Assembly: GCA_965230195.1 (NCBI GenBank)
Contig: OZ245997.1
Span: forward strand, 372,001-436,000
Length of the DNA stretch: 64,000 nt
Direction of reading: 5' to 3'
Source: Putridiphycobacter sp965230195
GTDB taxonomy: Bacteria; Bacteroidota; Bacteroidia; Flavobacteriales_D; Crocinitomicaceae
Below are positions 38,460 to 48,761 of the stretch, piece after piece. The notes beneath the pieces were generated by a model that had not been told where the DNA came from, did no database searches, and saw only the letters and a program-made list of their open reading frames with translations. Every line of letters begins with the position of its first letter. Within the stretch, counting starts at the first letter, position 1. Both the position numbers and the translations under genes were made by a program.

Positions 38460-38489
38460 AGAGAGCCCGATGACATATCTCTTCATTAA

Positions 38490-38639
38490 CACTCAGCAAC
38501 TGTCCATTTATCTTTGATGAACCCATCGAATGTCCGATGCAACGCATCATCTCCCAACTGCGACAGACGGATGACAAGATAAGACGTGTGTCAGAACAGG
38601 AAACCAAAGAGGGTCCATCGGGTCAGTCGTATAAATAAG
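38490..38639 (+). CDS. Possible short exon or small ORF after NDUFS8
   Basis: A frame without ATG reads NCPFIFDEPIECPMQRIISQ, then a polar helix ending GPSGQSYK at TAA 38639. Composition is protein-like and it lies immediately downstream of NDUFS8 on the same strand. It could be the last exon of a small gene whose start lies in the NDUFS8 3' region, or chance. Confidence 0.2.
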
Positions 38640-38736
38640 AACTGAAAAGGAAGGCAGCATCCAGCCAACAGCAATGGGAGGAGAGAAATGGAGGAGACGA
38701 TGCGTTTCCAATCACCAAAGAGGATTGGACGCACTC

Positions 38737-39456
38737 TTAGCGTTCTGCAAGACAGAAGGTAGTGATGGCCTTAAGGCATGATCTGTTGACAACAGTGGAG
38801 CGTACTTTATCAGCAATGCGTGCTTCTCGGATGGGGCGGATGACTAGGATGAGATTCAGAGCCATCATGAATAACAACATAGACAGGAAATCGATGAGTT
38901 TGCAGAACTCATGAAAGACATGGCCCGGTTCCCGAATGACACTTAGTCCTCTAAATAACAAACTAAAGAACAACAAGACACACACAGAAGACCTAGAAGC
39001 AGAGAGTGTGTGAAGCTTGATGTGACAGATGAGTGACCTGAAGAGTCTCATTCTTTTTTCTATGTATTGATTAATAGCCAGCTGGCCCATTCGTACGGTG
39101 ATTATCCAAGATTGGTACAAATAAAAGCCAACAACGGCGGCCGAGATAAGGGTTGAGATGAGGGGCAAGACACACACTGTACAGGTTGTCGATGGGGAGT
39201 GATCATCACTCCAGCACACATCCGACTCGAGATAGGTCGCCAAGGTGGAACGGGGGAGATGCAAATCTGCTTCAACCACTTGAACATCATTCTGCTTAAG
39301 CATGGCCACGATCAAAGGAATCAAACAAATGGCAACGGTGCAGATTCCTGCCCTCAAGATGATTCGTGAATTCTTGGGCTGCTGCTGTTTCTTGTTGTCA
39401 GATCGGCAGCTCATGCTACTCGACAGATACTTCCAACTCGGCAGGCAACTGCACAA
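38737..39456 (-). CDS. Multi-pass membrane protein, unknown function
   Basis: A continuous minus-strand frame of 239 codons contains hydrophobic segments centred on AGICTVAICLIPLIVAML, LPLISTLISAAVVGFYLY, SSVCVLLFFSLLFRGL and LLFMMALNLILVIRP, consistent with four or more transmembrane helices, with basic loops (YIEKRMRLFR). An upstream exon with another hydrophobic stretch (LLEPFFLLLSLLTFRQFL, about 39510-39580) probably belongs to it through a short intron, so the true start is likely near 39.6-39.7 kb. No family is recognised. Confidence 0.5.
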   Translation of the reverse strand: MCSCLPSWKYLSSSMSCRSDNKKQQQPKNSRIILRAGICTVAICLIPLIVAMLKQNDVQVVEADLHLPRSTLATYLESDVCWSDDHSPSTTCTVCVLPLISTLISAAVVGFYLYQSWIITVRMGQLAINQYIEKRMRLFRSLICHIKLHTLSASRSSVCVLLFFSLLFRGLSVIREPGHVFHEFCKLIDFLSMLLFMMALNLILVIRPIREARIADKVRSTVVNRSCLKAITTFCLAER

Positions 39457-40609
39457 CAGTCATGCATGCCTTCATTACTGTCCAGGAGGACAGGATATCG
39501 TTGCTTGCCTTTCTGTCACCGAGAGGAATTGCCTGAAGGTGAGGAGGCTCAGTAATAGAAAAAACGGTTCAAGCAAACCGACCCGAAGTACGACATAAAC
39601 GCGACACAGTCTCCCTTGGGTCAAGACGGGGGCATGCAACGCAGGAAGGTAGGAACTCCAGCTTTCATAGAGCTGTAGGAAGGGACACAACTAGGCACAG
39701 TTATGTGAAACGTAGGCTGAGCAGCGAGACGCGCGTTACCAGCCATGCCGTGGCCGTGACTTGTAGACAGAAACGCACGGTCCATAGTTTGTTGTACTCC
39801 CTGGAGGCACTCTCGCTTGGAGAGCACCTTGACCACGGAACGGCGTAAAAACCGCCAACAAGCGAGCCAAGGGCAAAAATACCTGTAGGGCGTTTAGTAA
39901 GAGTGAGAGTCTATGTCTTCTATACCTGCTAGAGTGAGAATCGTCGAATCTATCAACTGCAGAGCATCACTGGAGATCATAACGGAATGCCATTCACCGC
40001 AAGAATAGGCCGTCCAGTGCAAAAGACTAGGAAGACGAGCACTGTCAACGTCCTGTCAATGTGGCAAGTGTGTGCAGTACGAACGCTGCGAGGCGCGCCT
40101 CTCCAATGCAGTCGACCGATGGACGCGCTCCTCGGCGACGCGACCCGAGAAGAACAGACGAGCCGCGGATTCGAAATAGGGAAAGGACAGGAGGCGGTCC
40201 GCTTTAAACAGACCTGCAGCGATGAATAGATGAAGTGGACAAAACAGAGGTTCTGACAGGGCAGAACGAAAACACACTTGTAACTGGACGCTGTCCGGTC
40301 ACTTATTCTTCGCAGAATGTCTGCCGCTTGTTGCGATAGACATCCAGCGACGTGTATTTACCAAACGATCACGTAAGGGTTACGGAGGAACTTTATCAGT
40401 GTTTCTCCGATGATGTCAATGATGCAAACCAGTGATATTCAGAAGCAGCACATTGAGATGGACAGTGATTCAGTAACGAGCAATTTCGTTTGGGGCGTCA
40501 GCACGACGCATCTGCTGGTAAAGTTCGAAGAAAGAATGGCGATCGGTGGTCGATAGGGAGCCAAGGCATCATCTCTGTTGTTTTCTTCATTTTAGCGACG
40601 CGATTCTCT
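39457..40609. other. Region without a supported gene
   Basis: Apart from the probable upstream exon of the membrane protein (to about 39690), only short overlapping frames are present and none shows a recognisable motif. The part nearest 40609 is the 3' flank of the cysteine-rich gene array. Confidence 0.3.
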
Positions 40610-41169
40610 TCATTTGCGTCGGCAGAACCAAAAGGGACGACACATTCTGCGCGGATAGCAGGCGTGGCAGAAATTGCTTTCGACCGGGGTGCCGCCAGGC
40701 ACACAGTTCGTGTTTGTCGTGTTCCCTTCCTGCGATGATCCTGCTTCGTTGCCCTCGGACATGGTCGATCCGCCGGCGGCATCCTCTTTGCAGATTCCAC
40801 TCTGGCACCAGCAGCGCGAGCAGGTCTCGTTCAGACATTTACTGCAGTCGGCGTTCGGGTCGAGGAACGCCGCTGGCACTTCGTATTCGGGGCAGTCTTC
40901 GGCACAAGACGGTCGTCGCGTATCGTTTCCAATTCCACTCAACGCCTCGAGAAAACAGTAATCTTCGCAGTATTCTATGCGCTCTTCTTCGTCCTACGTC
41001 GCCATCGTTGCTTCGTGGGAGAGCGCGTTCCTCGTTGGCACATACATACCTCGAACCGAGAGGCAGAGCTTTCATCATCACCACCACCACCACCATCGCC
41101 ACAGGAGACGTTCGATGAAAGAAGAAGGCAAAGGATGTATGCAAAGCGGACAATGACGCATAGCTCCAT
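40610..41169 (-). CDS. Cysteine-rich secreted protein, array copy 3
   Basis: Exon 1 (41169-41050) encodes a signal peptide (MELCVIVRFAYILCLLLSS) and an acidic, Gly/Asp-rich stretch. A 56-nt intron (40994-41049) leads to exon 2 (40993-40610), total 167 aa. Exon 2 carries the family core: YCEDYC, then EAL, a CP motif, FLDPNADC, CSRCWCQSG, and the C-terminal block GGTPVESNFCHACYPRR followed by CRPFWFCRRK. It aligns cysteine by cysteine with the two neighbouring genes. It is the only copy with an intron and the most diverged in the middle. Extracellular location is inferred from the leader; the fold and function are unknown. Confidence 0.75.
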
Positions 41170-41583
41170 GACTTCTCTTGGCGAATCTCTTTCAACGACG
41201 ACGTCTGTCTTGTGAAGAGCGCTGTCAGCTGAGGCAGGACTGTTGGTTACTGCATGAGTGCCTTGTGGAAGCGGTCGACGGTTTTCGGCATTCGCCTTGT
41301 CAGTGCTTAAAAGCACAAGAAGGCGTCCAGAAGTGGCTCTGCTTAGCTTTATTGGCCAGAGGTCGGTGCCATCGGAACAGCCCACAAAATGCAAGACGGC
41401 ATCGAGTTGTCAGAAATCTTTACATGCATACAGTCAAAGCCCATCCAATCAATAGTTGATCAGATTGCTTGACAACGAAGATTTACAATCAGATCGACGA
41501 ATGGCCAAAATGCGTGAAAACTCAACTGCGCTTTATATCGCAAAAGATGGCGGACTGCAGAAGTGTGAAAAAAATGAAAGTGC

Positions 41584-42174
41584 TTATTTGTTTCTGCAAT
41601 GCCAAAACGGAAAACATCGACGACGAGGATGACAGGATGCACAGTATTGAGCTACCACGGGCGTACCCCCGACGGGCCCAGCTCCTGCAATCAAGGCTCT
41701 CGTAATATTACTTTCTGTGCCATTTCCCCCAACAGCCGCATCTCCTGAGCCAGTTCCAGCCACTGCGATTGTTACATTCTCACTGGATGTATTTTCTGTC
41801 TCGAGTGGGGATTCTGCAAGAACTGTGGTATCATCGAGACATTCCCCGGTGTCGCAACGACATCTCTGACATGTGGCGGCTGGGCAAATGATGCATTCGG
41901 CGTCTGGATTGAGATACTCGTCCGGTATTATATAATCCGGGCAAAGACGAGAGCAGAAAGCCGGGAGAGTCTGCGTCTGGTTCTCACTTAACGCCTCCAT
42001 GAAGCAACTTGTTTCGCAGAATTCCATCATTGCATCAGACTGTTGCTGAAGGGACGCTTGAACGGCAGTCGTTTGATTGTTCGATACCGTAACGGAATCA
42101 GAGCTGTTGCTCTGGCCAGTAACCTCGAACGCAAGAATACATAACAGAAAGGCAAGACAGATAAAGGTCTGCAT
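41584..42174 (-). CDS. Cysteine-rich secreted protein, array copy 2
   Basis: A single exon encodes 196 aa with a strong signal peptide (MQTFICLAFLLCILAFEVTG). The core shows FCETSCFMEAL, FCSRLCPDY, YLNPDAEC, CQRCRCDTGEC, then a serine/asparagine-rich spacer with many N-x-S/T sites (possible N-glycosylation), and the C-terminal block GPVGGTPV, YCASCHPRRRCFPFWHCR. The shared C-terminal motif with both neighbours identifies it as a tandem duplicate. Two copies of TGTCACATCA (one on each strand) lie about 100 and 180 bp upstream of the ATG. Confidence 0.8.
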   Translation of the reverse strand: MQTFICLAFLLCILAFEVTGQSNSSDSVTVSNNQTTAVQASLQQQSDAMMEFCETSCFMEALSENQTQTLPAFCSRLCPDYIIPDEYLNPDAECIICPAATCQRCRCDTGECLDDTTVLAESPLETENTSSENVTIAVAGTGSGDAAVGGNGTESNITRALIAGAGPVGGTPVVAQYCASCHPRRRCFPFWHCRNK

Positions 42175-42584
42175 TGCTCCAGCTGTCGTTGGTTTGCCGT
42201 AAGGTATCTTTCGATTTCCGCGAATTCTATTCAGCTAAAGCCAATGCACCTGGTTTCGTGCTAAAGATGCGTTGATGTGACAGGAGGTTGCACTGAATTG
42301 ACTGGCAGACATTGCACAAAACTGTTGGGAGGTAACAGCAGACACATGCCTGTCACATCACGTTATACAAAGCCCTTCTCAAAGGCCATGGAACCATGCT
42401 TATCGCAGGACCAGACGCTCGCGCATTCGTGAACTGCCATGAGTAACGCAAACCTGATGTTATTACAACATAGCGAGTACGACAATGGAGTTCACTTCGA
42501 CATCGACCTGATGGATGGTGAGAGAATCACAGAGCTGTGATGTGACAGCTCTTCCATGTAGCAAACGAAAAACCAGTGTCCTTT
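42175..42584. promoter_or_regulatory. Spacer between array copies with three copies of the recurrent 10-mer
   Basis: This 410-bp gap contains the 10-mer YGTCACATCA at 42273-42282 (as TGATGTGACA), 42351-42360, and 42538-42547 (as TGATGTGACA). The last lies inside a perfect 8-bp inverted repeat, AGAGCTGT / ACAGCTCT with loop GATGTG (about 42532-42553), in the 3' flank of copy 1. The spacing relative to the two genes suggests promoter or 3'-end functions, but this is inference. Confidence 0.4.
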
Positions 42585-43175
42585 TCAGAAATTACGCTTA
42601 CTCTTCTTCTTTCTGCAAAACCAAAAGGGGCGACACTTTTTGCGCGGACGACATGAGGCACAGTATTGAGATTCCACAGGTGTACCGCCAACCGGGCCTG
42701 TGAACTTGGCTCTAATAAACCCTTCATCGGCAGTCTCGTCGCCAGCACCTTCATTCGATTCGCTGGACGTCCCCTTTGACGCGGTAGTGTTCGAGATGCA
42801 TTCTCCAGTATCACATCTGCATCTCAGACAGGCACCATCTGGGCATTTGGTGCATTCGGCATCCGGGTCCAGATACTCTTCGGGTGTTTTATAGCTTGGA
42901 CAGCGCCGAGTGCAGAAGTCTTCTTTGACTCTCGTCGCATTGACTTGCAATGCCTCGACCAAGCAATGCTTTTCACAGCGTTTTCTGAGAGACTTTGGCA
43001 ATTTCGAAACGTTCTCCACCGTGGCTGAATTTTCTTCGAGTGTGTCAGTGGAGAGCGGCGTCGTCGGCGAAGGTTTTTTCGCAGCGGAGCTATTGCTCCT
43101 GGCCTCCGTCGACAATAGCAAGGAACTGAGAAGACACACAAACAACAGAGGCATACGTGCCGCCACCCAATTCAT
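42585..43175 (-). CDS. Cysteine-rich secreted protein, array copy 1
   Basis: A single exon gives 196 aa from the ATG at 43175, chosen because it precedes a good leader (MPLLFVCLLSSLLLSTEA); an in-frame upstream ATG would add a less plausible extension. The mature part has RCEKHCLVEAL, FCTRRCPSY, YLDPDAEC, CLRCRCDTGEC, a Ser/Thr/Glu-rich spacer and the C-terminal block GPVGGTPV, YCASCRPRKKCRPFWFCRKK followed by a basic tail. Its length equals that of copy 2 and the cysteine positions correspond. A recent tandem duplication is likely. Confidence 0.8.
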   Translation of the reverse strand: MNWVAARMPLLFVCLLSSLLLSTEARSNSSAAKKPSPTTPLSTDTLEENSATVENVSKLPKSLRKRCEKHCLVEALQVNATRVKEDFCTRRCPSYKTPEEYLDPDAECTKCPDGACLRCRCDTGECISNTTASKGTSSESNEGAGDETADEGFIRAKFTGPVGGTPVESQYCASCRPRKKCRPFWFCRKKKSKRNF

Positions 43176-43491
43176 CGTAAAAGAGCGATGCTTGACGCTA
43201 ACGAAAAGTTTGAGTAATGAAACAGATGCCCACGTAGACATCGTCCGCGCTACGGTTACAGATTCAGTAAACGACACTGTCCCAATCCCTTATTCTCGCG
43301 CCCACCACCACCATGAGTCCCTACGCTCGATGGTCGATGTCTCTCCCTGAGCACCGAAGACGCGTCTACGCCATTAGCAGTAAAACCATTTCGAAGCGCA
43401 TTCCTGAGATTTGGGATTGGGAGAGAGGCACAATTGCCAGTTCGGTCACACTTGAGATTCGAGCTGCAGAGGTGACAGGCTTCATGGTCCA

Positions 43492-44249
43492 TCATCCAGC
43501 GCCGCTGCTTTTGTTTCGGTCCTTTTTTTGTGTTTCCAATCGAGTCTGTTTTCTCGAGTGTTTTTGTTCAAGTCTCTTTCCTTTGGTAATGTCTTCGGCA
43601 AACACAAGCGATCCCTGGACTTCGATCTGCCTGTCATGCAGGATGAGCCAGAAACGGGTGCCACTCTTGTCAACTCGCCAACGCTTTTGATCATCGTCCA
43701 TGATCCACAGATACAATGGCGTCACGGCAAATGTGATGCCCCGGACTCCGACGAACCGTGGGTCAGGCGCTGAACACACCTCCACTTCGGCGCCGTGCCA
43801 TTCGAGCGAGCGCATAACCTCGAGGGAAAAGCCATGGTGATGTGTCTGAACGCATGCTTGCATCGTATCCAGCCAACGACGGTGCAGCTCATGGAGAAAT
43901 CCACGATCGATCTCGAAGTCACCTGCGACGGTTACACAGATTAGGCCTGCAGAAGAGTGAGATACATGAGACACCCACCTATGGCATCGAGATGTTGACG
44001 TCTGCGCCATCGCTCGGATCCGAGGCGGCAGAGAATGGCTTGTGAGCGCTTTTGTCGGTTCGCATCGCGTGCTCTCTTGGCAAAAGGCTGATCGGATTCG
44101 ACGACGATATGACGCCGTTCCACTTCGCGGTGCATCGTTTCGCGGTCGTTTGGAGGACACTGTGCGAACACTCGATGGACCAGGTCGCGGCATTTCATCT
44201 TGGGATCTGTCTCCGCGACGCGTCCCTTGCCTGATGCCTTGCGTTTCAT
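43492..44249 (-). CDS. POP4: Ribonuclease P/MRP protein subunit POP4 (Rpp29)
   Basis: Exons 44249-43979 and 43922-43492 give 233 aa; the 56-nt intron keeps frame and places FEIDRGFLHELHRRWLDTM where Rpp29 proteins have their 'F-L-P-L-H-x-L-W' helix. The Sm-like barrel follows: LEWHGAEVEV, RFVGVRGITF, then SGTRFWLIL, and the basic C-terminal helix KGKRLEQKHSRK, which contacts RNA. The N-terminal third is basic and poorly conserved, as usual. POP4 is a core protein of RNase P (tRNA 5' processing) and RNase MRP (rRNA processing) in the nucleus. Confidence 0.88.
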
Positions 44250-44465
44250 CACACCAAGTCGGCCAAAACGAAAAATTGTGACAGGACCGTATACAAACCG
44301 TACGCATACGGCACGCCTTGTAGATGCGTATTCGGAGAATGTTACTTGTTGACTGATCACGTTCAGTAGCTGTGCATAGAACTCGGGAAAGGGCAGTCGG
44401 GAGGCTGACCATATGGAGAATTATCTCATAATGAGACGTCTGCCAATCCTAATGTACAGCTCGCT

Positions 44466-44902
44466 AAACACTAGAGACTGCTCATTGCGCTGAGAAGTCG
44501 GATCAGATTCCAAGAGCTTTCGTCACTAACCTCTCCACGCTGAATGCAGCTCCCACTCCAAACAGCCAGTGTTTCGAAGAGAGAGATGTCACAGAACTGA
44601 CACACGCGTTCACTATATACCCTTTCCTGATAGGGATCCATAAGACAGATGCAAATCTGGCACATGAAGCCGGTGGCAAAATGACAAAACTGACTGCTGC
44701 ACGATCCAAACGCTCAATCGTCGAACATCTCATAAGCCTCCCGCCACAAGAGATCAAACAGAAAATGACATCCCTATATGGCACCACAATCAAGAGTGGT
44801 CGGTGTTCTCAAGAGCTCAAGCGCCGGTCATTGGAGAGCAGTTTTGGAAGTCGTTCGTTTTCATGGACTTCACACGAACTTCCATTTTCCTCGCTGTTTT
44901 AA
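44466..44902 (+). CDS. Possible 3' exon of an unrecognised gene
   Basis: An open frame of about 145 codons without an early ATG reads SDQIPRAFVTNLSTLNAA, FTIYPFLIGIHKTDANLA, then a basic helix SKRSIVEHLISLPPQEIKQK and a Ser/Arg-rich end at TAA 44902. The composition is protein-like and the first in-frame ATG is at 44681. It may be the terminal exon of a plus-strand gene whose earlier exons I could not find. PEX7 starts 120 bp downstream. No family recognised. Confidence 0.25.
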
Positions 44903-45025
44903 CGCCGCTGTAAGTGCATACGCACCAAGGTCGTCCATCTGTTGAGCCATATGCGTTTTAGATGCCATGGAATAGACGTCAACATCGACCACGTCTCAAA
45001 TCTGACAGAGACTGTGCCCTTCCCA

Positions 45026-46126
45026 ATGCGATTCAAAATTCGAGGAAGTGGATTCGGCGTGCAGTTCAGCCCATTTGTGGCAGACAAGCTCGCTGTCTGT
45101 TCATCGCAGAACTTCGGCATCGTTGGACGCGGCCACGCCGCCGTCTTCCATTTCACTCCCACCCAACTCGACGAAGTCAGTCCACCTCCCTCCCCAACAA
45201 CGTCACCATCATTGATCAGAAAGAGCGATCCTAGATCGCAGTGTTCGAGACACCGGACTGTCTCTTCGATTGCTGTTGGAGCGAAGTCAATGATGCCGTA
45301 CTGGTGACAGCTTCGGCAGACGGTGTCATTCGGCTGTTCGATACGATGAAAGGCATGCCAGAGCCTCTTATGGTGATGGCCATGGAGCACAGCAAAGAGG
45401 TGGCCAGTGTTCGGTGGCATCAGCAAAGACAGGACGCTTTCCTAAGCTGCTCATGGGATACCAACATCAAATTGTGGACCACGCAGCAACCGGCTTCCAT
45501 TCAGACCTTCGTGGGACATGACCACTCCGTCTATGGCGTTGCATGGAATGTCATCACACCCAATACCTTTGCCTCTGCGTCTGGCGATCAGACCATCAAA
45601 GTGAGGCCACTGAGTGCATCAGGGGTGGTGATGTGAGAATGTGTGAGGTGTGGGATGACAGACAACCGCATGCGGTCCTCTCATGGATGGGACACCAGAA
45701 CGAAGTGCTCTGTGTCGACTGGTGCAAATACAACGCGCATCTCGTCGTATCGGGATCGGTTGATAAGACCATATGTCTATGGGACACGCGGCAACTCCAA
45801 CAGCCGTTCCAGCAGTTGATAGGTCGGCGCAGAAAACGGTCGAATGTTTGATAGTGGTGGAGATGTGTGTAGGTCATCGTTATGGCGTCAAGCGCGTCCT
45901 GTTTTCGCCGCATTCGCCTGATTTGGTGCTCTCTTGTTCGTACGATATGTCTGTACGTCTGTGGGATCTGTCGCAGTCTGTGGACTCGCAACAAAGGCAG
46001 CGGATCTGGGAACATCATACTGAGTTTGTCGGCGGGATCGATTTTTCGGTCCATGAAGAAGGACGCGTCGTTTCTGTGGGATGGGATGAGCAACTCGAAT
46101 CGTGGAACATCCATGCATCCATGTAA
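45026..46126 (+). CDS. PEX7: Peroxin-7, PTS2 import receptor
   Basis: Four exons (45026-45175, 45235-45600, 45648-45822, 45873-46126) sum to 315 codons, giving 314 aa, the usual PEX7 length. The sequence is a seven-bladed WD40 propeller: GVQFSPFVADKLAV, the SQNFGIVG loop typical of PEX7, DCCWSEVNDAVLVTAS, SCSWDTNIKLW, ASASGDQTIK, VDWCKYNAHLVVSGSVDKT, FSPHSPDLVLSCSYDMSVRLW and EHHTEFVGGIDFS. PEX7 binds N-terminal PTS2 signals in the cytosol and carries cargo to peroxisomes with a PEX5L or PEX20-type co-receptor, so this organism probably has a PTS2 pathway. Intron 2 contains GGTGATGTGAG, a near match to the recurrent word. Confidence 0.95.
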
Positions 46127-46147
46127 AGCAACGCAGGACTCTCTCTT

Positions 46148-46926
46148 AGCGCCTGTCCATCTCACGCGACTCGCGCACGGATACCGACGCAGAATCTTGC
46201 CGCGACGCGCTCAACGGCATCAACAACCTGGATGGAAGCAAAGTCGTTTCACAGGGAGATGTGTCTCTGCGTCATGAGAGGGTCGTATGGCGCGTCGTGC
46301 CGTCGTGTTTGGATGTCACGGGGCGTCATCGTTACGTTATAAACGACGGCCGTGTCTGTTGACGTGCTTAGGAGCGGATGCGGATCTGTTCGTTTCGTCT
46401 GTCGTGGGCGGTTTCCAGAAAGACTGGTCTCTGTTGGATAGAAAGCATCAACGACTGACGGTGATCGTGGGATTCAAGAGATTCTCGGCTCCGATGGCTC
46501 TTCTTGTATCAACCGTTTTTTGAAAGCAGAGAAGCCATCGAACGTCCTCCGTTGGAGTATTACTGCAACAGACGGTGTACTGCTGACAATGCAAGTCCCG
46601 CGTCATGCCTCGCAAGACGAAAAACCTCATGCCGCACGCGCCTCGGCCATGCTGAGGTGCATTTTGACGTAGCCGCGCGCGGTTGCTTATGGAGATGCCG
46701 TCGAACGCCGCACAGCCGAGGCGCCGGTCGAAAGCTACGAACCTGCGGTGCGTCTTTCCTGAACGCGTCCGCTCTCGCAGCAGAGATCTTTTAGAGAGCA
46801 GCGTATCTCGCGACACCGTCGGGATATGCCGTCCGCATCGCAGCCGGTTCATACGGAACGCATGCCAAGCGCGTATACAGCACGCACGCTCCTCGTCAAC
46901 CCGGGATCCCTGGAGAAATTTTCATA
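46148..46926 (+). CDS. Unrecognised multi-exon gene downstream of PEX7
   Basis: Successive plus-strand frames look coding and can be joined through short introns: ALNGINNLDGSKVVSQGDVS to 46353; intron 46354-46418; KDWSLLDRKHQRLT; intron 46461-46529; SHRTSSVGVLLQQT; a less certain junction near 46575-46672; AVAYGDAVERRTAEAPVESY; then a last exon ending SLEKFS at TAA about 46926. The start is not found; the first exon is open from just after PEX7 and lacks an ATG. Exon joins are inferred from frame and composition only, since I recognise no family. Confidence 0.35.
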
Positions 46927-47291
46927 AGCCAGCTGGCGGCTTTGTCGCATCGCCACGTCAGAGCTTCTCCACAACGTCCGCATCTCGCATGACCAATCGA
47001 TCTGTCATGCTGTACGTGCTATGAAACAGTCTGGAAACCATCCATCACTATTCTCAACGAAACGTCCAACCTCGAGTGCTTTCGTCTTGATCACCTTTGC
47101 TGTCATAACTAGATCCCCTTCAATGCATTGCTGCACAGGAAACACCGAAGGTATACCAGTTGGCATTGGTTTCATCTCTAATCTCGCGAATCGTGTGCAG
47201 TCTATAGCAACATGACCCCATCTGTGCGTTACGCCTGGTCGCTTCGGTCTGGCGCTTCGTTGTCTAGCACAGCGCCACTGTTCCCCTACAG
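46927..47291. other. Gap with one ambiguous minus-strand frame
   Basis: A minus-strand open frame (47298-47005) ends KALEVGRFVENSDGWFPD and reads plausibly, but it has no recognisable start exon or family. The plus strand should hold the promoter and first exon of the downstream NAD(P)-binding protein gene. Confidence 0.2.
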
Positions 47292-48236
47292 CCCCCATCT
47301 ACGAGCAACGTCTTCGCGAAGGTACAGCCAAAGAGTGCATACAAGGTCACGACGATGCGTTTAGGCGATTGGGCGTCACGACCGCCGTCACCAGCGCTTT
47401 GGTACCGAATGAAACCAGCGTGCTCGTGGCTGGCGGCGGCGGTGTCGCTATGAAAACAGCACAGCGACTCCGAGATGCGGCATGCACTGTCTATGTCCTT
47501 CAAAGATCTGATGCCCGCGGTGCCGAGATCTCAGCCATTGGTGCCACGATGGTCCGGGCCGATGCCTTGGAAAAGGATCAGCTAGCCAATGCCTTTGCAG
47601 GCAACGACGCTTATCCTGTCCCGCCTCGTTGTGTGAACACGACTTTAGGGATCGGTAATGTGGATGTCGTTATCTCTTCAGTTGGTGGAACGCCAAGCGA
47701 TCCTTTAGCAGATTCCGAAGGAAATATCAACCTCATTAATAGCGCCCTCCAAAAGGGCGTCCAAAAATTTCTTCTGATTACGAGCATTGGCGTTGCCGAG
47801 ACCAAATCTGCTGTCCCTCCCAATATCTACGAAACGCTGGAGCCTGTCCTTCTGGCCAAAGAAAAAGCCGAAAACCGCCTTAAGGTCTCTTTTCGATCAG
47901 CATTCATCCCTGTTGTGCCACTCTGAGACGGCCGCAGGAGTGTGGAGATCAAATGGAGTATGTTATCATCCGACCAGGTGGACTCAGAAGCGACGGAGCA
48001 ACAGGAAACGGCATTCTGACAGAGGATGTCAATGTCTGTGGATCGATTCAACGGGAAGATGTCGCCGAACTCGTTCAGCGATGCGTCTTTAGCGCTACAA
48101 CTAAGAATATTGTAAGTGTCCTATTCGGCATCGTCGTGCACTATCGTGGATATCTGTGCAGGTACTCTCTGCTGTGGACAAGAACGCATTGTTTGGTGAA
48201 CCGACGTTTGAGGAGTATCTGGCGTCCTCTGTCTGA
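47292..48236 (+). CDS. NAD(P)-binding Rossmann-fold protein (atypical SDR / NmrA-like); first exon not placed
   Basis: Exons 47292-47884, 47938-48111 and 48162-48236 join in frame to about 280 residues. The dinucleotide-binding loop is VLVAGGGGVAMKTAQRL, followed by VYVLQRSD, NVDVVISSVGGTPS, KFLLITSIGV and the atypical-SDR motif VIIRPGGL; the end is GEPTFEEYLASSV. These features match the atypical SDR 'a5' group found in plants and algae. The open frame begins at a CTACAG acceptor (about 47286-47291) in mid-codon, so an upstream exon with the ATG is expected. The substrate is unknown; such proteins act as oxidoreductases or NAD(P) sensors. Confidence 0.75.
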
Positions 48237-48761
48237 ATTCGCAGGACGACGGCTGTGGTGATGGGTGATGCGAATTGACCGAGAGAGTCCGCGTCACATC
48301 AATCGACCGTCTTTCCGAGGGTTCGTAGCTTCGTTTTTGAACATGCCGAGTCGGAAAATCTCTTATTGACGCCATTCGTTTACTACTCGCGTTCGTTCCT
48401 GATTTTCGCTCTCGCTTCGAATCGCCATTGGTCTGGTGTGTTTTCATCGAGCGTACGTATCGGCCTCGCTTCGCTGTCTCGCGTCCCTTGATACCCGAAC
48501 GAACATACGCGAGCCGTCCATCGAGCAGGAATCCATCTTTGGCCCCACGGGGGCTCGCTTTGAGTCGACCACAGGCGCACCGCAGAAATACGACGACGCA
48601 TACGTTTGGGGTGGTGAATGGGTTGTTTGTGCGACTGTTGACGAACAACAAGAGTGCAACAACAACAACGAGTCGTGTTCAGTCGCGTTCGCCGAAGGGA
48701 AGAATCGACGCCGTTCCGTCAAAGCTTGAGCATTGTACGTATCGTTCAAAGCCATTTCGAG
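48237..48761. promoter_or_regulatory. 5' flank of the WNK gene
   Basis: No supported gene in this 525-bp stretch. CGTCACATCA lies at 48292-48301, between the end of the NAD(P)-binding protein gene and the WNK start. Overlapping open frames on both strands are low-complexity or shadows. Confidence 0.3.
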
